Positions 35,537 to 46,800 are shown, counted from the first letter of the stretch. The stretch: 64,000 nt of DNA from an uncultured Sterolibacteriaceae bacterium (GCA_937888595.1 CALARK010000026.1:100767-164766), one strand, 5' to 3'. Made by a program: numbers and translations. The notes: generated from the sequence alone by a model not told the origin.

Positions 35537-36709
35537 ATGTCGCACTTGATGAACAACTACGCCCGTCAGCCGGTGGCATTCACCCATGGGGCAGGCTGTC
35601 AGCTCTACGATGCCGCAGGAAGGCGCTATCTCGATGGTCTTGCCGGCATCGCCGTGAATACGCTGGGGCACAATCATCCACGCCTGGTTGCCGCGCTCGG
35701 CAGCCAGATCGGCAAGCTGATCCATGTGTCCAATGTCTACCGCGTCGCAGAGCAGGAAGCGTTGGCGGATCGCCTGGCCGCGCTGTCTGCGATGGATGAG
35801 GTTTTCTTCTGCAATTCGGGCTGCGAGGCCAACGAGGCTGCCATCAAGCTGGCACGCCTGTTCGGCCACCAGAAGGGCATCGAGCAACCGGCCGTCATCG
35901 TCATGGAGCATGCCTTCCACGGCCGGACGCTGGCGACCTTGTCCGCGACCGGCAACCGCAAGGTGCAGGCCGGCTTCGAGCCCCTCGTTCCCGGATTCGT
36001 ACGCGTTCCGTTCGACGATCTTGCTGCGATCGAGCAGGTGGCCGCGAACAATCCCAACGTCGTCGCCGTGCTGTTCGAGCCCCTGCAGGGTGAAGGCGGC
36101 ATCCATGTCGCCCACGACGATTTCATGCGCGGCCTGCGTCGCATCTGTGACGAGAAAGCGTGGCTGTTCATGGTCGATGAGGTCCAGTGCGGCATCGGCC
36201 GTACCGGTCAATGGTTCGCGCACCAGCATGCTGGCATCCGGCCCGACGTGATGACGCTGGCCAAGGGGCTCGGTTCCGGCGTGCCTGTCGGCGCCTGCCT
36301 GACGGCCGGCCCGGCAACGGGTGTCTTCAAGCCGGGCAATCATGGCTCGACCTTCGGCGGCAATCCGCTCGCCTGCGTCGCGGCGCTGACCACGCTGGCC
36401 GTGCTCGAAGAGGAAAATCTGCTGGCGCATGCCGCGGCGCTGGGTGACCGCATTCGTTCCCGTTCGCGTGAAGCGCTGGCGGGGGAGGGCGGGGTCGTGG
36501 ACATCCGGGGCAACGGCCTGATGATCGGTATCGAACTCGATCGTCCCTGTGGCGCGCTGGTTGCGGCCGGCCTAGAGGCCGGCATCCTGATCAACGTCAC
36601 GGCCGACAAGGTCGTCCGCTTGCTGCCGCCGCTGGTGATGACCAATGACGAGGCCGACGAACTGGTCGATCGGCTGGTCGATATCGTTCGCCGGTTTCTG
36701 GCCGCGTAA
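35537..36709 (+). CDS. argD: acetylornithine aminotransferase
   Basis: PLP enzyme of arginine synthesis that converts N-acetylglutamate semialdehyde to N-acetylornithine. The 390 residues show VFFCNSGCEANEAAIKLAR, the PLP-binding HAFHGRT, DEVQCGIGRTG and the Schiff-base lysine in TLAKGLGSG. It is followed 11 bp later by argF and then argG. Distinction from succinylornithine transaminase is by this arginine context. Confidence 0.95.
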   Translation: MSHLMNNYARQPVAFTHGAGCQLYDAAGRRYLDGLAGIAVNTLGHNHPRLVAALGSQIGKLIHVSNVYRVAEQEALADRLAALSAMDEVFFCNSGCEANEAAIKLARLFGHQKGIEQPAVIVMEHAFHGRTLATLSATGNRKVQAGFEPLVPGFVRVPFDDLAAIEQVAANNPNVVAVLFEPLQGEGGIHVAHDDFMRGLRRICDEKAWLFMVDEVQCGIGRTGQWFAHQHAGIRPDVMTLAKGLGSGVPVGACLTAGPATGVFKPGNHGSTFGGNPLACVAALTTLAVLEEENLLAHAAALGDRIRSRSREALAGEGGVVDIRGNGLMIGIELDRPCGALVAAGLEAGILINVTADKVVRLLPPLVMTNDEADELVDRLVDIVRRFLAA

Positions 36710-36720
36710 GGAGGTTCGAC

Positions 36721-37644
<924 letters not shown>

Positions 37645-37655
37645 AGGAAAAGGGA

Positions 37656-38921
<1,266 letters not shown>

Positions 38922-39131
38922 ATGTTCGGTTACACGGAAGAGCAGATCGCCCATTTCGGCATGACGTTCGGCCTCGGGGCCTTCATGCTGTACATGCTCT
39001 TCATCATCGGGGAACTGGCCTATCGGTCGAAGGCGGGCAAGGTCGGTACCTTCGCGCTGTTCTTCGTGCTCGCCTTCGGCATGCTGGGTTTCGTCGCCAA
39101 GAACATCATCGAGAAAATGTGGGGTATCTGA
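38922..39131 (+). CDS. DUF2788 small membrane protein
   Basis: A 69-residue protein with two membrane helices ([19 protein letters not shown] and [19 protein letters not shown]) of a family seen mainly in betaproteobacteria; function unknown. It starts directly after the argG stop with no spacer, so it is translationally coupled, and is followed 2 bp later by ppnP. Confidence 0.85.
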   Translation: MFGYTEEQIAHFGMTFGLGAFMLYMLFIIGELAYRSKAGKVGTFALFFVLAFGMLGFVAKNIIEKMWGI

Positions 39132-39133
39132 AC

Positions 39134-39457
39134 ATGACCGTGTTGAAAAATGAGTTCGATAACGTAAGCGTCGTCAAGCAGGCCAATGTCTATTTCGACG
39201 GCAAGTGCGTCAGCCACACCGTCCAGTTCGCCGACGGCACGAAGAAAAGCGTCGGCGTGATCCTGCCGGCCACGCTGACCTTCAACACCGGCGCACCCGA
39301 GATCATGGAAACTGTCGCCGGGGCCTGCCGTTATCGCCTGAAAGGGGATGACTGGAAGACCGCCTCGGCCGGCGAGAGTTTCAACGTGCCCGGCAACTCG
39401 TCCTTCGACATCGAGGTCACGGGTGAGCCCTACCACTACGTTTGTCACTTCGGATAA
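39134..39457 (+). CDS. ppnP: pyrimidine/purine nucleoside phosphorylase PpnP
   Basis: Small cupin-fold phosphorylase (former DUF1255/YaiE) acting on several nucleosides. The 107 residues have [41 protein letters not shown], and [13 protein letters not shown], matching the family over its whole length. ATG 39134 is used; a start 15 bp earlier overlaps DUF2788. Confidence 0.92.
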   Translation: MTVLKNEFDNVSVVKQANVYFDGKCVSHTVQFADGTKKSVGVILPATLTFNTGAPEIMETVAGACRYRLKGDDWKTASAGESFNVPGNSSFDIEVTGEPYHYVCHFG

Positions 39458-39462
39458 GCGCC

Positions 39463-39957
39463 ATGCCTTCGTTCGACATCACCTCCGAAGCCGACATGGT
39501 GGCGCTGAAGAACGCCGTCGATGTTGCCGGCCGCCAGATCGGCAACCGCTACGACTTCAAGGGCACGAGTGCCAAGGCCGAGATCAACGAGAAGGACAAG
39601 CTGATCACGCTCTGGGGGGATTCGGAATTCCAACTCGGCCAGATCAAGGACATCCTTTTCCCGGAGATGGAGAAGAAGGAGCGCGAGAGCACCAAGCGTC
39701 TCGATATCGGCGTGGTGCAGAGCGTCTCCGGCAACAAGGCCAAGCAGGAACTGAAGATCAAGTCCGGCATCGAGCAGGAACTGGCGAAGAAACTCGTCAA
39801 GCTGGTCAAGGACAGCAAGCTGAAGGTCCAGGCGACGATCCAGGGCGAGGCGGTGCGCGTCACCGGCGCCAAGCGCGACGATCTGCAGGCGGCGATCGCG
39901 CTGGTCAAGAAGTCGATCACCGACTTCCCGCTCAGCTACGGAAATTTCCGCGATTGA
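39463..39957 (+). CDS. YajQ-family nucleotide-binding protein
   Basis: A 164-residue YajQ/DUF520 protein. Members bind RNA or nucleotides, and cyclic di-GMP binding is reported for some. It opens MPSFDITSEADMVALKNAVD, with RYDFKGTSAKAEINEKDK and LVKDSKLKVQATIQGEAVRVTGAKRDDLQ; the full length is present. It ends the operon at a terminator that includes a copy of the 24-bp element. Confidence 0.93.
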   Translation: MPSFDITSEADMVALKNAVDVAGRQIGNRYDFKGTSAKAEINEKDKLITLWGDSEFQLGQIKDILFPEMEKKERESTKRLDIGVVQSVSGNKAKQELKIKSGIEQELAKKLVKLVKDSKLKVQATIQGEAVRVTGAKRDDLQAAIALVKKSITDFPLSYGNFRD

Positions 39958-39964
39958 GAGGGAT

Positions 39965-39992
39965 ACGGCGCCGTCCCGCCGGCGCCGTTTTT
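39965..39992 (+). terminator. yajQ terminator built from a repeat copy
   Basis: ACGGCGCC (39965-39972) pairs with GGCGCCGT (39981-39988), loop GTCCCGCC, and TTTT follows. The right arm and loop lie inside repeat copy 9. It begins 8 bp after the yajQ stop. Confidence 0.85.
39970..39992 (-). repeat. dispersed 24-bp element, copy 9
   Basis: The 18-base GC core is a perfect match; the GT next to the A/T tail is missing, which makes the terminator stem complete. Confidence 0.75.
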
Positions 39993-40686
39993 ATCGAAGT
40001 CCGGCGATCCAGCGGGTATAGAGCCGGTCCGCAGCCAAGCGCATCCTGGCGATACGCTCTTCGAGTCGCTCGTACATTTCCTCGGGGCGTTGCACCGAAG
40101 GGCCGGGGGTGGCCTTCTCCTCATCCCATACCTTGTTCCAGAGGCGGATCATCGCCCCAGTCATCTCGACGTGGCACTGCATGGCTAGGTGCGGCCCCAT
40201 GACAAAGGCCTGATTGTCGCAATGCGCGCTTTTCAGGATGCGCGTCGCCCCGGACGGAATGGAGAAGGTTTCGCCATGCCAATGGAAGGCATCGAAACCG
40301 GCAAAGTCCCCGAGCCAGTCGGCAGCGGCCGGGCTGGTGGTTTCGACGTGCCCCCAGCCGAGTTCCTTGACCGAGTTGCGTGTCACCGAGCCTCCGAGTG
40401 CCTTGGCCATCAATTGGCCACCAAGGCAGTGACCGAGGACAGGAACGCCGGCATCCACTGCGGCGCGGATCAACGCCAGCACCGGTGGTATCCATGGCAG
40501 GTCGTCGTTGACGCTCATCGGCCCGCCCATGAAGCACAGACCGGAAAAATCGGCACACGTCGGCGGCGGCAGGGCGCCGGCATCGATGCAGACCAGTTGC
40601 CAGGGAATCCCGTGGGCGTCGAGGAAGGTGGCAAAATAGCCGGGGCCTTCCCCGGTATGGTGGCGAAAGATGGCAATGGGGTTCAT
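39991..40686 (-). CDS. class I glutamine amidotransferase-like protein
   Basis: A 231-residue protein with the GATase1 fold, similar to GMP synthase glutaminase-like proteins of unknown substrate. The nucleophile is in VLGHCLGGQLMA, with MGGPMSVNDDLPW before it and a late HCDNQAFVMG/QCHVEM segment carrying the catalytic histidine. No synthetase domain is attached. ATG 40686 is chosen over a TTG at 40701. Its start is only 14 bp from that of the divergent Nudix gene. Confidence 0.82.
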   Translation of the reverse strand: MNPIAIFRHHTGEGPGYFATFLDAHGIPWQLVCIDAGALPPPTCADFSGLCFMGGPMSVNDDLPWIPPVLALIRAAVDAGVPVLGHCLGGQLMAKALGGSVTRNSVKELGWGHVETTSPAAADWLGDFAGFDAFHWHGETFSIPSGATRILKSAHCDNQAFVMGPHLAMQCHVEMTGAMIRLWNKVWDEEKATPGPSVQRPEEMYERLEERIARMRLAADRLYTRWIAGLR

Positions 40687-40700
40687 GGGCGACGAGGGCA

Positions 40701-41324
40701 ATGTCTGAGCGGGTCGGTAAAGTGATTCTAGCGTCGGGACAGATATCGGTGGCGTGGCTGCGAGCGCGGTGTGCGGAGGCTCGGCCCCGTCCAGCAGTCG
40801 AGGAAGAAGGCCGGTCCGGCCGGGATACGGTAGCAGCGGCTGTGCTTGTGCCGATCATCGACCGGCCCAGCGGATTGACGGTCCTGCTCACGCAGCGCAC
40901 GGCCCACCTGCGCGACCATCCCGGCCAGGTCAGTTTCCCGGGAGGGCGCTGCGAGCCCCGGGATGCCGATCCGCAGGCCACTGCCCTGCGTGAAGCCGAA
41001 GAGGAGGTCGGTCTTCGGCCGGACCAGGTCGAAGTGATCGGCTGCCTGCCCGAGTACGCTACCAGCACGGGCTTCCGCGTCACCCCGGTGGTGGGGGTGG
41101 TGACGCCGCCACTGAATTTGCGGCTGGACGATTTCGAGGTCGCGGAAGTCTTCGAGCCGCCCCTGTCCTTCCTGCTCGATGCCACCAATTTCCGGCGCGA
41201 GTCCGTCCTCTATCAAGGTGTGCAACGGGAGTTCTGGGCGGTGCCCTGGGAGGGACGCTACATCTGGGGCGCCACGGCCGGGATGCTGGTCGGATTGCGC
41301 GAATGCCTGCAGGCGTCCGCATGA
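40701..41324 (+). CDS. CoA pyrophosphatase-like Nudix hydrolase
   Basis: A 207-residue Nudix protein. The Nudix box runs GGRCEPRDADPQATALREAE then EEVGL, preceded by HPGQVSFPGG, the mark of the CoA pyrophosphatase (NudL/YeaB) group that hydrolyses CoA derivatives. The N-terminal 45 residues are variable, so the start could be somewhat later. It is divergent from the amidotransferase and 57 bp upstream of the CobD-like gene. Confidence 0.87.
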   Translation: MSERVGKVILASGQISVAWLRARCAEARPRPAVEEEGRSGRDTVAAAVLVPIIDRPSGLTVLLTQRTAHLRDHPGQVSFPGGRCEPRDADPQATALREAEEEVGLRPDQVEVIGCLPEYATSTGFRVTPVVGVVTPPLNLRLDDFEVAEVFEPPLSFLLDATNFRRESVLYQGVQREFWAVPWEGRYIWGATAGMLVGLRECLQASA

Positions 41325-41381
41325 CGGTCGGGCAGGGGCGAGTGTGATATCTTCGCCGGGCGCCCCGCACGGTAATTCTTC

Positions 41382-42305
41382 ATGACCTTCCTCAGCATCC
41401 TCTGCGTACTCGTCATCGAACAGATCAAGGCCTCGCCGATGGCGCGCATCTGCTCCGCGGTGGGTGGCTTCGCCGACTTCCTCGAACAGCGCTTCAACGG
41501 TGGCGAGCGTCGCCATGGCATGACGGCCTGGAGCCTTGGCGTGTTGCTGCCGGCCCTGCTGGTCCTGGCACTCCAGATCCTCGCCTGTGCCGTGCATCCG
41601 CTGGCAGCCTTCCTCTTCAATGTCGGCGTGCTCTACTTCACCCTCGGTTTCCGCCAGTTCAGTCACTACTTCACCGACATCCAGCTCGCTTTGCGCATGG
41701 GTGAGACCGAACGTGCCCGGCAACTGCTCGCGGAGTGGCGCGGCACGGGCGCCGAGCGGCTCGGCTCGGCCGAGATCGCCCGGTTGAGCATCGAGCAGGG
41801 GATCATCGCGTCGCACCGCCATGTCTTCGCCCCGCTGTTGTGGTTCGTCGTCCTCGGGCCGGCCGGTGCGGTGTTCTACCGGCTAGGCCTCGGCATGACG
41901 CAGCATTGGTCGCGGGGCGGCTTGCCGACCGGCGAGGAGGGGCAGTTCGACCGGTTCGCGCGCGAAGCCTTCCAGATCATCGACTGGCTGCCGGCACGCC
42001 TGACGGCCGTCACCTTCGCCGTGGTCGGCGATTTCGAGGACGCCGTATATTGCTGGCGTACCCAGGCGGGACAGTGGGCAGAGGCTGCGACCGGTATACT
42101 GCTGGCCAGCGGTGCCGGCGCCTTGGGTATCAAGCTCGGTCAGCCGCTGCCGGGGGTGGCTGAAATCGAGGCGCGCCCGGAACTCGGCCTCGGCGACGAT
42201 GCCGACATCGAGCATCTGCAGAGTGCGACCGGACTCGTCTGGCGCGCTCTGGTGTTGTGCCTGCTGCTGCTGGCGCTGCTGACGGTGGCCAGTTGGGTGG
42301 GTTAG
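41382..42305 (+). CDS. CobD/CbiB-family membrane protein
   Basis: A 307-residue membrane protein weakly similar to adenosylcobinamide-phosphate synthase (CobD/CbiB), of a kind frequent in betaproteobacteria whose role is not proven. Helices include LGVLLPALLVLALQILACAV and HVFAPLLWFVVLGPAGAVFY; the loop FTDIQLALRMGETERARQLL is typical of the family. Other cobalamin genes are not next to it. An AmpE-like relation is an alternative. Confidence 0.78.
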   Translation: MTFLSILCVLVIEQIKASPMARICSAVGGFADFLEQRFNGGERRHGMTAWSLGVLLPALLVLALQILACAVHPLAAFLFNVGVLYFTLGFRQFSHYFTDIQLALRMGETERARQLLAEWRGTGAERLGSAEIARLSIEQGIIASHRHVFAPLLWFVVLGPAGAVFYRLGLGMTQHWSRGGLPTGEEGQFDRFAREAFQIIDWLPARLTAVTFAVVGDFEDAVYCWRTQAGQWAEAATGILLASGAGALGIKLGQPLPGVAEIEARPELGLGDDADIEHLQSATGLVWRALVLCLLLLALLTVASWVG

Positions 42306-42347
42306 TACCGAAACGTTTTCGATTCATAAAAAACCAGGAGTGGAAAA

Positions 42348-43532
42348 ATGTCGAACAAGGAAGTTGTCGTACTGAGTGCCGTGCGCTCCGCCGTGGGTGC
42401 CTTTGGCGGTTCGCTGAGCAGCCTCGAACCCGCCGAGCTGGGCGGCATGGTCGTCAAGGAAGCGATCGGCCGTTCCGGCGTCGATCCCAAGCAGGTCAGT
42501 TTCGCCTGCGTCGGCAACTGCATTCCCACCGAGTCGCGTTATCCCTACGTCGCGCGCGTCGCCACCATCCAGGGCGGCATGTCGATGGATTCCGTGGCCT
42601 TCGCGGTCAACCGCCTGTGCGGTTCCGCGCAGCAGGCGATCGTCAGTTGCGCCCAGGCGATCATGCTCGGCGACGCCGACTACGCCATCGGTGGCGGCGT
42701 CGAAGTCATGTCGCGCGGTGCCTACCTGTTGCCGGCGTTGCGTTCCGGCGCCCGCATGGGTGACACCCAGGCCATCGACGCGATGGTGTCCGTGCTGACC
42801 GATCCGTTCGGTGTCGGCCACATGGGTGTGACGGCCGAGAACCTGGCTACCAAGCACGGCATCACCCGTGAAGAACAGGATGCCTTTGCCGTCGAGTCGC
42901 AGGCGCGTGCCGCCAAGGCGATCGCCGAAGGCCGCTTCAAGTCGCAGATCGTGCCGATCACCCTCAAGACCCGCAAAGGCGACGTGGTTTTCGATACCGA
43001 CGAGCATCCGAAGGCCGGCACCACCATGGAGAGCTTGGCCAAGATGCGCCCGGCGTTCAAGAAGGATGGCTCGGTGACGGCCGGCAATGCTTCCGGGATC
43101 AACGACGCTGCGGCTTTCCTGGTGCTGGCCGATGCCGCCAAGGCTGCGGCCGCCGGTCAGAAGCCGATCGCCCGCCTGGTTGCCTATGCGATCGCCGGCG
43201 TGCCGAACGACGTGATGGGCGAGGGTCCGATTCCGTCGACGAAGGTCGCCTTGCAGAAGGCCGGCCTCAAGCTCGACCAGATCGATGTGATCGAGTCGAA
43301 CGAAGCCTTTGCCGTGCAGTCGATTACCGTGGCGCGCGGTCTCGGCCTCGATCCCGCCAAGACCAACGTCAACGGTGGCGCCATCGCGCTGGGCCACCCG
43401 GTCGGCGCCACAGGCGGCGTGATCATCACCAAGCTGCTGCACGAACTGATCCGCGTGAATGGCCGCTATGGTCTCGCCACAATGTGCATCGGCGGCGGAC
43501 AGGGCATCACGACGATCTGGGAACGGGTCTGA
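42348..43532 (+). CDS. acetyl-CoA C-acetyltransferase (thiolase)
   Basis: Condenses two acetyl-CoA or cleaves acetoacetyl-CoA. The 394 residues have the acyl-accepting Cys91 in NRLCGSAQQAI, the NEAFAVQ segment, GHPVGATGG and the second cysteine in TMCIGGGQG. The size is that of biosynthetic thiolases used for polyhydroxybutyrate or fatty-acid degradation. It is a single gene with a GGAG ribosome site and a terminator downstream, so the pathway cannot be set from context. Confidence 0.95.
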   Translation: MSNKEVVVLSAVRSAVGAFGGSLSSLEPAELGGMVVKEAIGRSGVDPKQVSFACVGNCIPTESRYPYVARVATIQGGMSMDSVAFAVNRLCGSAQQAIVSCAQAIMLGDADYAIGGGVEVMSRGAYLLPALRSGARMGDTQAIDAMVSVLTDPFGVGHMGVTAENLATKHGITREEQDAFAVESQARAAKAIAEGRFKSQIVPITLKTRKGDVVFDTDEHPKAGTTMESLAKMRPAFKKDGSVTAGNASGINDAAAFLVLADAAKAAAAGQKPIARLVAYAIAGVPNDVMGEGPIPSTKVALQKAGLKLDQIDVIESNEAFAVQSITVARGLGLDPAKTNVNGGAIALGHPVGATGGVIITKLLHELIRVNGRYGLATMCIGGGQGITTIWERV

Positions 43533-43560
43533 TAAAGGGTCCGCTCTTTCCGGATGGACG

Positions 43561-43586
43561 AAAAACGGGCCGCTCGGCCCGTTTTT
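43561..43586. terminator. bidirectional terminator after thiolase
   Basis: AAAAACGGGC and GCCCGTTTTT form a perfect 10-bp stem with loop CGCTCG, 28 bp after the thiolase stop. The A and T arms make it work in both directions, and the convergent gene ends at 43621. Confidence 0.92.
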
Positions 43587-43598
43587 CATTTTCAGGGT

Positions 43599-43621
43599 GC
43601 CGTCCTGCCGGCGCCGACTTT
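43599..43621 (-). repeat. dispersed 24-bp element, copy 10
   Basis: Matches 22 of 23 bases. On the minus strand it starts within the TGA stop of the 43621-44073 gene (TGA then AAGTCGGC), the same junction seen at copy 14. Confidence 0.88.
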
Positions 43622-44073
43622 CACGCGGCCTTCAAGTATTTTTCCTTGGCGGCCCGGGCCTCGATGGCCTCCTCCTTCGAGTAGGCCTTGCCGGACCACA
43701 GCATCTTGTAGGCGATTTCCTCGTTGCCGTTCTCGCACAGTTCGAGGACCTGCCTGAACAGCGGCTGGAAGGTTTCGCTGCGGTGCGAGGCCTCGTGCTC
43801 CTCGAAGGAGTTCCAGAAAGTGACGATGAGCGCCTCGCGGTCCTTGAGCGGATTTTCGACCGCCTGGCCGAGGGTGCTGCCCTCGTTCGACACCTGGCCG
43901 CTGTTGAGCACGACCATGCCGCCGACGAAGCCGGTGTCTGAATGGTAGGTCTTGACGTTTTCGCAAAGCATGGCGACGCGCTCCTCGAGATCCTCCACGG
44001 AGAACTGCGGCTTGAGGATCACGCGGTTGACGGTGACGACACCGTCGCTATCGAAACCGGGAATGAATGACAT
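43621..44073 (-). CDS. small protein, possible dimeric alpha/beta-barrel (ABM-like)
   Basis: A 150-residue protein without a secure family. The middle part (DREALIVTFWNSFEEHEASH, then FQPLFRQVLELCENG) resembles antibiotic-biosynthesis-monooxygenase or stress-barrel folds, where a conserved Trp-x-S/D turn and histidines occur. No signal peptide is seen. ATG 44073 is preceded by a GGAGA site; a longer in-frame start at 44148 gives unlike residues. It is divergent from nudF. Confidence applies to the gene more than to the fold. Confidence 0.6.
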   Translation of the reverse strand: MSFIPGFDSDGVVTVNRVILKPQFSVEDLEERVAMLCENVKTYHSDTGFVGGMVVLNSGQVSNEGSTLGQAVENPLKDREALIVTFWNSFEEHEASHRSETFQPLFRQVLELCENGNEEIAYKMLWSGKAYSKEEAIEARAAKEKYLKAA

Positions 44074-44190
44074 GTCGATCTCCTGTCTAGGGTGGGGTTG
44101 ATGTTTGGTCTTGTGTAAATTAGTTCGGGTCTTTCTGCTAAAGTTCAAGATAAATCAAAACCCTGCGATTGACATGGATTGGCGGATGGC

Positions 44191-44754
44191 ATGACCGAAA
44201 CGGACTTCATCGAAGAGACGCTCGAGAGCGAGCAGGTGTTCGACGGCTGCCTGCTCAAGGTGTTTTCGGACAAGGTGCGCCTGCCCGACGGGCACGTGTC
44301 GACGCGCGAGATCATTCGCCACCAGGGCGCGGTCGTCGTCATCGCCGTGCTCGACAACGGCAAGCTGCTGTTCGAACGACAGTTCCGCTATCCGTTGCGC
44401 CGCGTATTCATCGAACTGCCGGCCGGCAAGATCGATGCGGGCGAGCACATCCTCGATACCGCGCGCCGCGAACTGCGCGAGGAGACCGGCTACAGGGCGA
44501 AGCTCTGGCGCCATCTCGGCACCATGCACCCGGCCATCGGCTATTCGGACGAGCGCATCGAGATCTTCTGGGCGCAGGGCCTCAGCTTCGTCGGCGAGGA
44601 CCCGGACCACGGCGAGATTCTCGAGATCGTCGAACTCAGCCTCGCCGATGCATTGCTCGCGGTACGGGACGGCGAGATTACCGACGCCAAGACCATCACC
44701 GCCTTGCTGTGGGCCGAGAAAACCCTGTCGGGAGAGTGGCCGCTACCCGTGTGA
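44191..44754 (+). CDS. nudF: ADP-ribose pyrophosphatase-like Nudix hydrolase
   Basis: Predicted to hydrolyse ADP-ribose and related nucleotide sugars. The 187-residue protein has an intact Nudix box from GKIDAGEHILDTARRELREE to TGY, and FERQFRYPLRRVFIELPAG upstream, which is the ADP-ribose group pattern. ATG 44191 is used; a TTG 12 bp earlier is possible. It is a monocistronic gene divergent from the 44073 gene. Confidence 0.9.
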   Translation: MTETDFIEETLESEQVFDGCLLKVFSDKVRLPDGHVSTREIIRHQGAVVVIAVLDNGKLLFERQFRYPLRRVFIELPAGKIDAGEHILDTARRELREETGYRAKLWRHLGTMHPAIGYSDERIEIFWAQGLSFVGEDPDHGEILEIVELSLADALLAVRDGEITDAKTITALLWAEKTLSGEWPLPV

Positions 44755-44881
44755 TGGCCCGCCGGATGGCCGTTTCGGCGTGACGGAAGGCGTTACAATG
44801 TTTGCGCAATATCGACAGATGCCTCGCTGCGTGGAGGCCATAGCGCCACACCACGTGGCATATCGAGAGGAGTAGGCCAGG

Positions 44882-46132
44882 ATGGAAGCCCCCGCCACGC
44901 TCCGGCCCGTGATGCCGGAGGTGGATGCCGACGAGCATTCGCGACTGCTCGCGCTCGATATCTTCTCCGCCGTCTCGGCGAGCCTCGCCGACGAGGACGA
45001 TGTCGAGGAGTTACTCGGCCGCTTTCTCGGCACGATGCTGAAGCTCACGAAGGCCAATGCCGGTGCGGTGCGCGTGGTGACCTCCGACGGCAAGCATCTG
45101 CGGCTGGTCGCGGCGCGCGGACTGCCGCCCGAGGTGGTGGAGCGCGAACGGCTGGTGCCGATCGACTGTGGCCAGTGCGGCAATGCCATCGCCGACAACC
45201 ACTCGCGCTACGAGATCGACCTGCACGCCTGCGCCGTGCGGACGCAACATCCCTATTTCGACCGCGACTGCCAGGCGATGGTGGTCGTGCCGCTGCAGCA
45301 CGGCGGCCAGTTGCAGGGCACTTACAACCTGTTCCTGCCCGAGCGCTTCGAACTGCCCGAAGAAGTCGCGCTGCTGTTCCGCTCCATCAGCGAGCACCTC
45401 GGCATGGCCCTCGAGAACGCGCGTCTCAAGCGCGAGAACCTGCGCATCACCCTGATGAACGAGCGCCAGATGATGGCGGCCGAGGTGCACGATTCGCTGG
45501 CGCAGACGCTCGCCTACATGAAGATGCGCATGGCCCTGCTGCAGGACGCGCTGCGCGAGGAGGGCAAGGAAGGCGACGAGGGGGCCGGGAAATATGCGGC
45601 CGACGTCACCCAGGCGCTCGACGAGGCCTATAGCCAGCTGCGGGCATTGCTGTCCCAGTTCCGCAACCGCATGGACCCGATGGGCCTGCAGCAGGCGCTG
45701 ACGCGCCTGACTGGCGATTTCCAGAACCGCACCGGCATCCAGCTCGAGTTTTACAACCGCATCAAGGACCTGCGGCTCACCGTCGACCAGGAGGCCCAGG
45801 TGTTCTTCATCGTCCAGGAAGCGCTGGCCAACGTCGGCCGGCATTCCGAGGCGACGCTGGCGCGCTTGACGATCGAAGGCGCCGGCGATCACTACGTGGT
45901 GACCGTCGACGACAACGGCCGCGGCGGGCAGGGCTTCTTCGCCATCGCCAACCGTACCGGTGGCTTCGAGGAGCATCCCCATCTGCGCGATCATTTCGGC
46001 CTGTCGATCATGCGCGAACGCGCGCGCCTGATCGGCGGTCGCGTCGAAGTCGCGAACCTGCCGTCGGGCGGCTTCCGCGTCCGGCTCGTTTTCCCCGCCG
46101 TCAGTCCGGCGGGCAACAGGATGACTGCATGA
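44882..46132 (+). CDS. NarX-like sensor histidine kinase with GAF domain
   Basis: Soluble histidine kinase of 416 residues without membrane helices. A GAF domain (about 20-180) carries four cysteines, Cys96, Cys99, Cys117 and Cys130 (PIDCGQCG, LHACAV, DRDCQAM), spaced so that they could bind an Fe-S cluster or respond to redox. The HisKA_3 dimerisation domain has phospho-acceptor His203 in AAEVHDSLAQTL, then an HATPase domain with NVGRHSEA and DNGRGG. It overlaps its response regulator as ATGA. The NarX/NarL-like type suggests control of respiration, not directly shown. Confidence 0.88.
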   Translation: MEAPATLRPVMPEVDADEHSRLLALDIFSAVSASLADEDDVEELLGRFLGTMLKLTKANAGAVRVVTSDGKHLRLVAARGLPPEVVERERLVPIDCGQCGNAIADNHSRYEIDLHACAVRTQHPYFDRDCQAMVVVPLQHGGQLQGTYNLFLPERFELPEEVALLFRSISEHLGMALENARLKRENLRITLMNERQMMAAEVHDSLAQTLAYMKMRMALLQDALREEGKEGDEGAGKYAADVTQALDEAYSQLRALLSQFRNRMDPMGLQQALTRLTGDFQNRTGIQLEFYNRIKDLRLTVDQEAQVFFIVQEALANVGRHSEATLARLTIEGAGDHYVVTVDDNGRGGQGFFAIANRTGGFEEHPHLRDHFGLSIMRERARLIGGRVEVANLPSGGFRVRLVFPAVSPAGNRMTA

Positions 46133-46800
46133 CCCACAAGAACCGTATCCGTGTCCTGCTGGTCGACGACCACACCCTGTTCCGCAAAGGGCTGGCTGAA
46201 CTGCTCGAGCAGCGCGGCGAGATCAGCGTTGCCGGCATCGCCGGCAATGGCGACGAGGCCCTCCAGCTATTGAAGGAGACCCAGCCCGACGTCGTCATCA
46301 GCGACCTCAACATGCCGCCGCACGGCGGCCTGGCGCTGCTGCGCCAGGTGCGTGCCGACGGCTGGCGCGGCCCGGTGCTGATGCTCACCGTCAGCGATGC
46401 CGAGGACGACCTCGCCAGCGCGATGAGTGCCGGGGCACAGGGCTACCTGCTGAAGGACATGGAGCCCGACGACGTCGTCGATGCGGTGCAGCGCGCCGTG
46501 CGTGGCGAGACGGTGGTCGCGCCGGCAATGACGCTCAAGCTCGTGCACCTCCTGCAGGGCGGCGGTCAGCCATCCAAGTCCGATGCCCTGCAGCAACTGA
46601 CCGCGCGCGAGCGCGAGATTCTCGATTATCTCGCGCAGGGCCTGTCCAACAAGGCCATCGCCCGGCAGCTCGATATCAGCCACGACACGGTGAAGCTGCA
46701 CGTGCGGCACATCCTCGCGAAGCTCAACCTCACCTCGCGCGTCGAGGCGGCGGTCTTCGCCGTCGAGCAGAAGGTCGGCCAGGGCAAGAGCCGCCAATAG
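46129..46800 (+). CDS. NarL/FixJ-family response regulator
   Basis: A 223-residue partner of the upstream kinase. The receiver domain has VDDHTLF, phospho-acceptor Asp59 in VVISDLNMP and the late KD in YLLKDMEPDD. The C-terminal LuxR-type DNA-binding domain reads LTAREREILDYLAQGLSNKAIA. It overlaps the kinase by 4 bp. The TAG stop lies inside repeat copy 11. Confidence 0.95.
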   Translation: MTHKNRIRVLLVDDHTLFRKGLAELLEQRGEISVAGIAGNGDEALQLLKETQPDVVISDLNMPPHGGLALLRQVRADGWRGPVLMLTVSDAEDDLASAMSAGAQGYLLKDMEPDDVVDAVQRAVRGETVVAPAMTLKLVHLLQGGGQPSKSDALQQLTAREREILDYLAQGLSNKAIARQLDISHDTVKLHVRHILAKLNLTSRVEAAVFAVEQKVGQGKSRQ

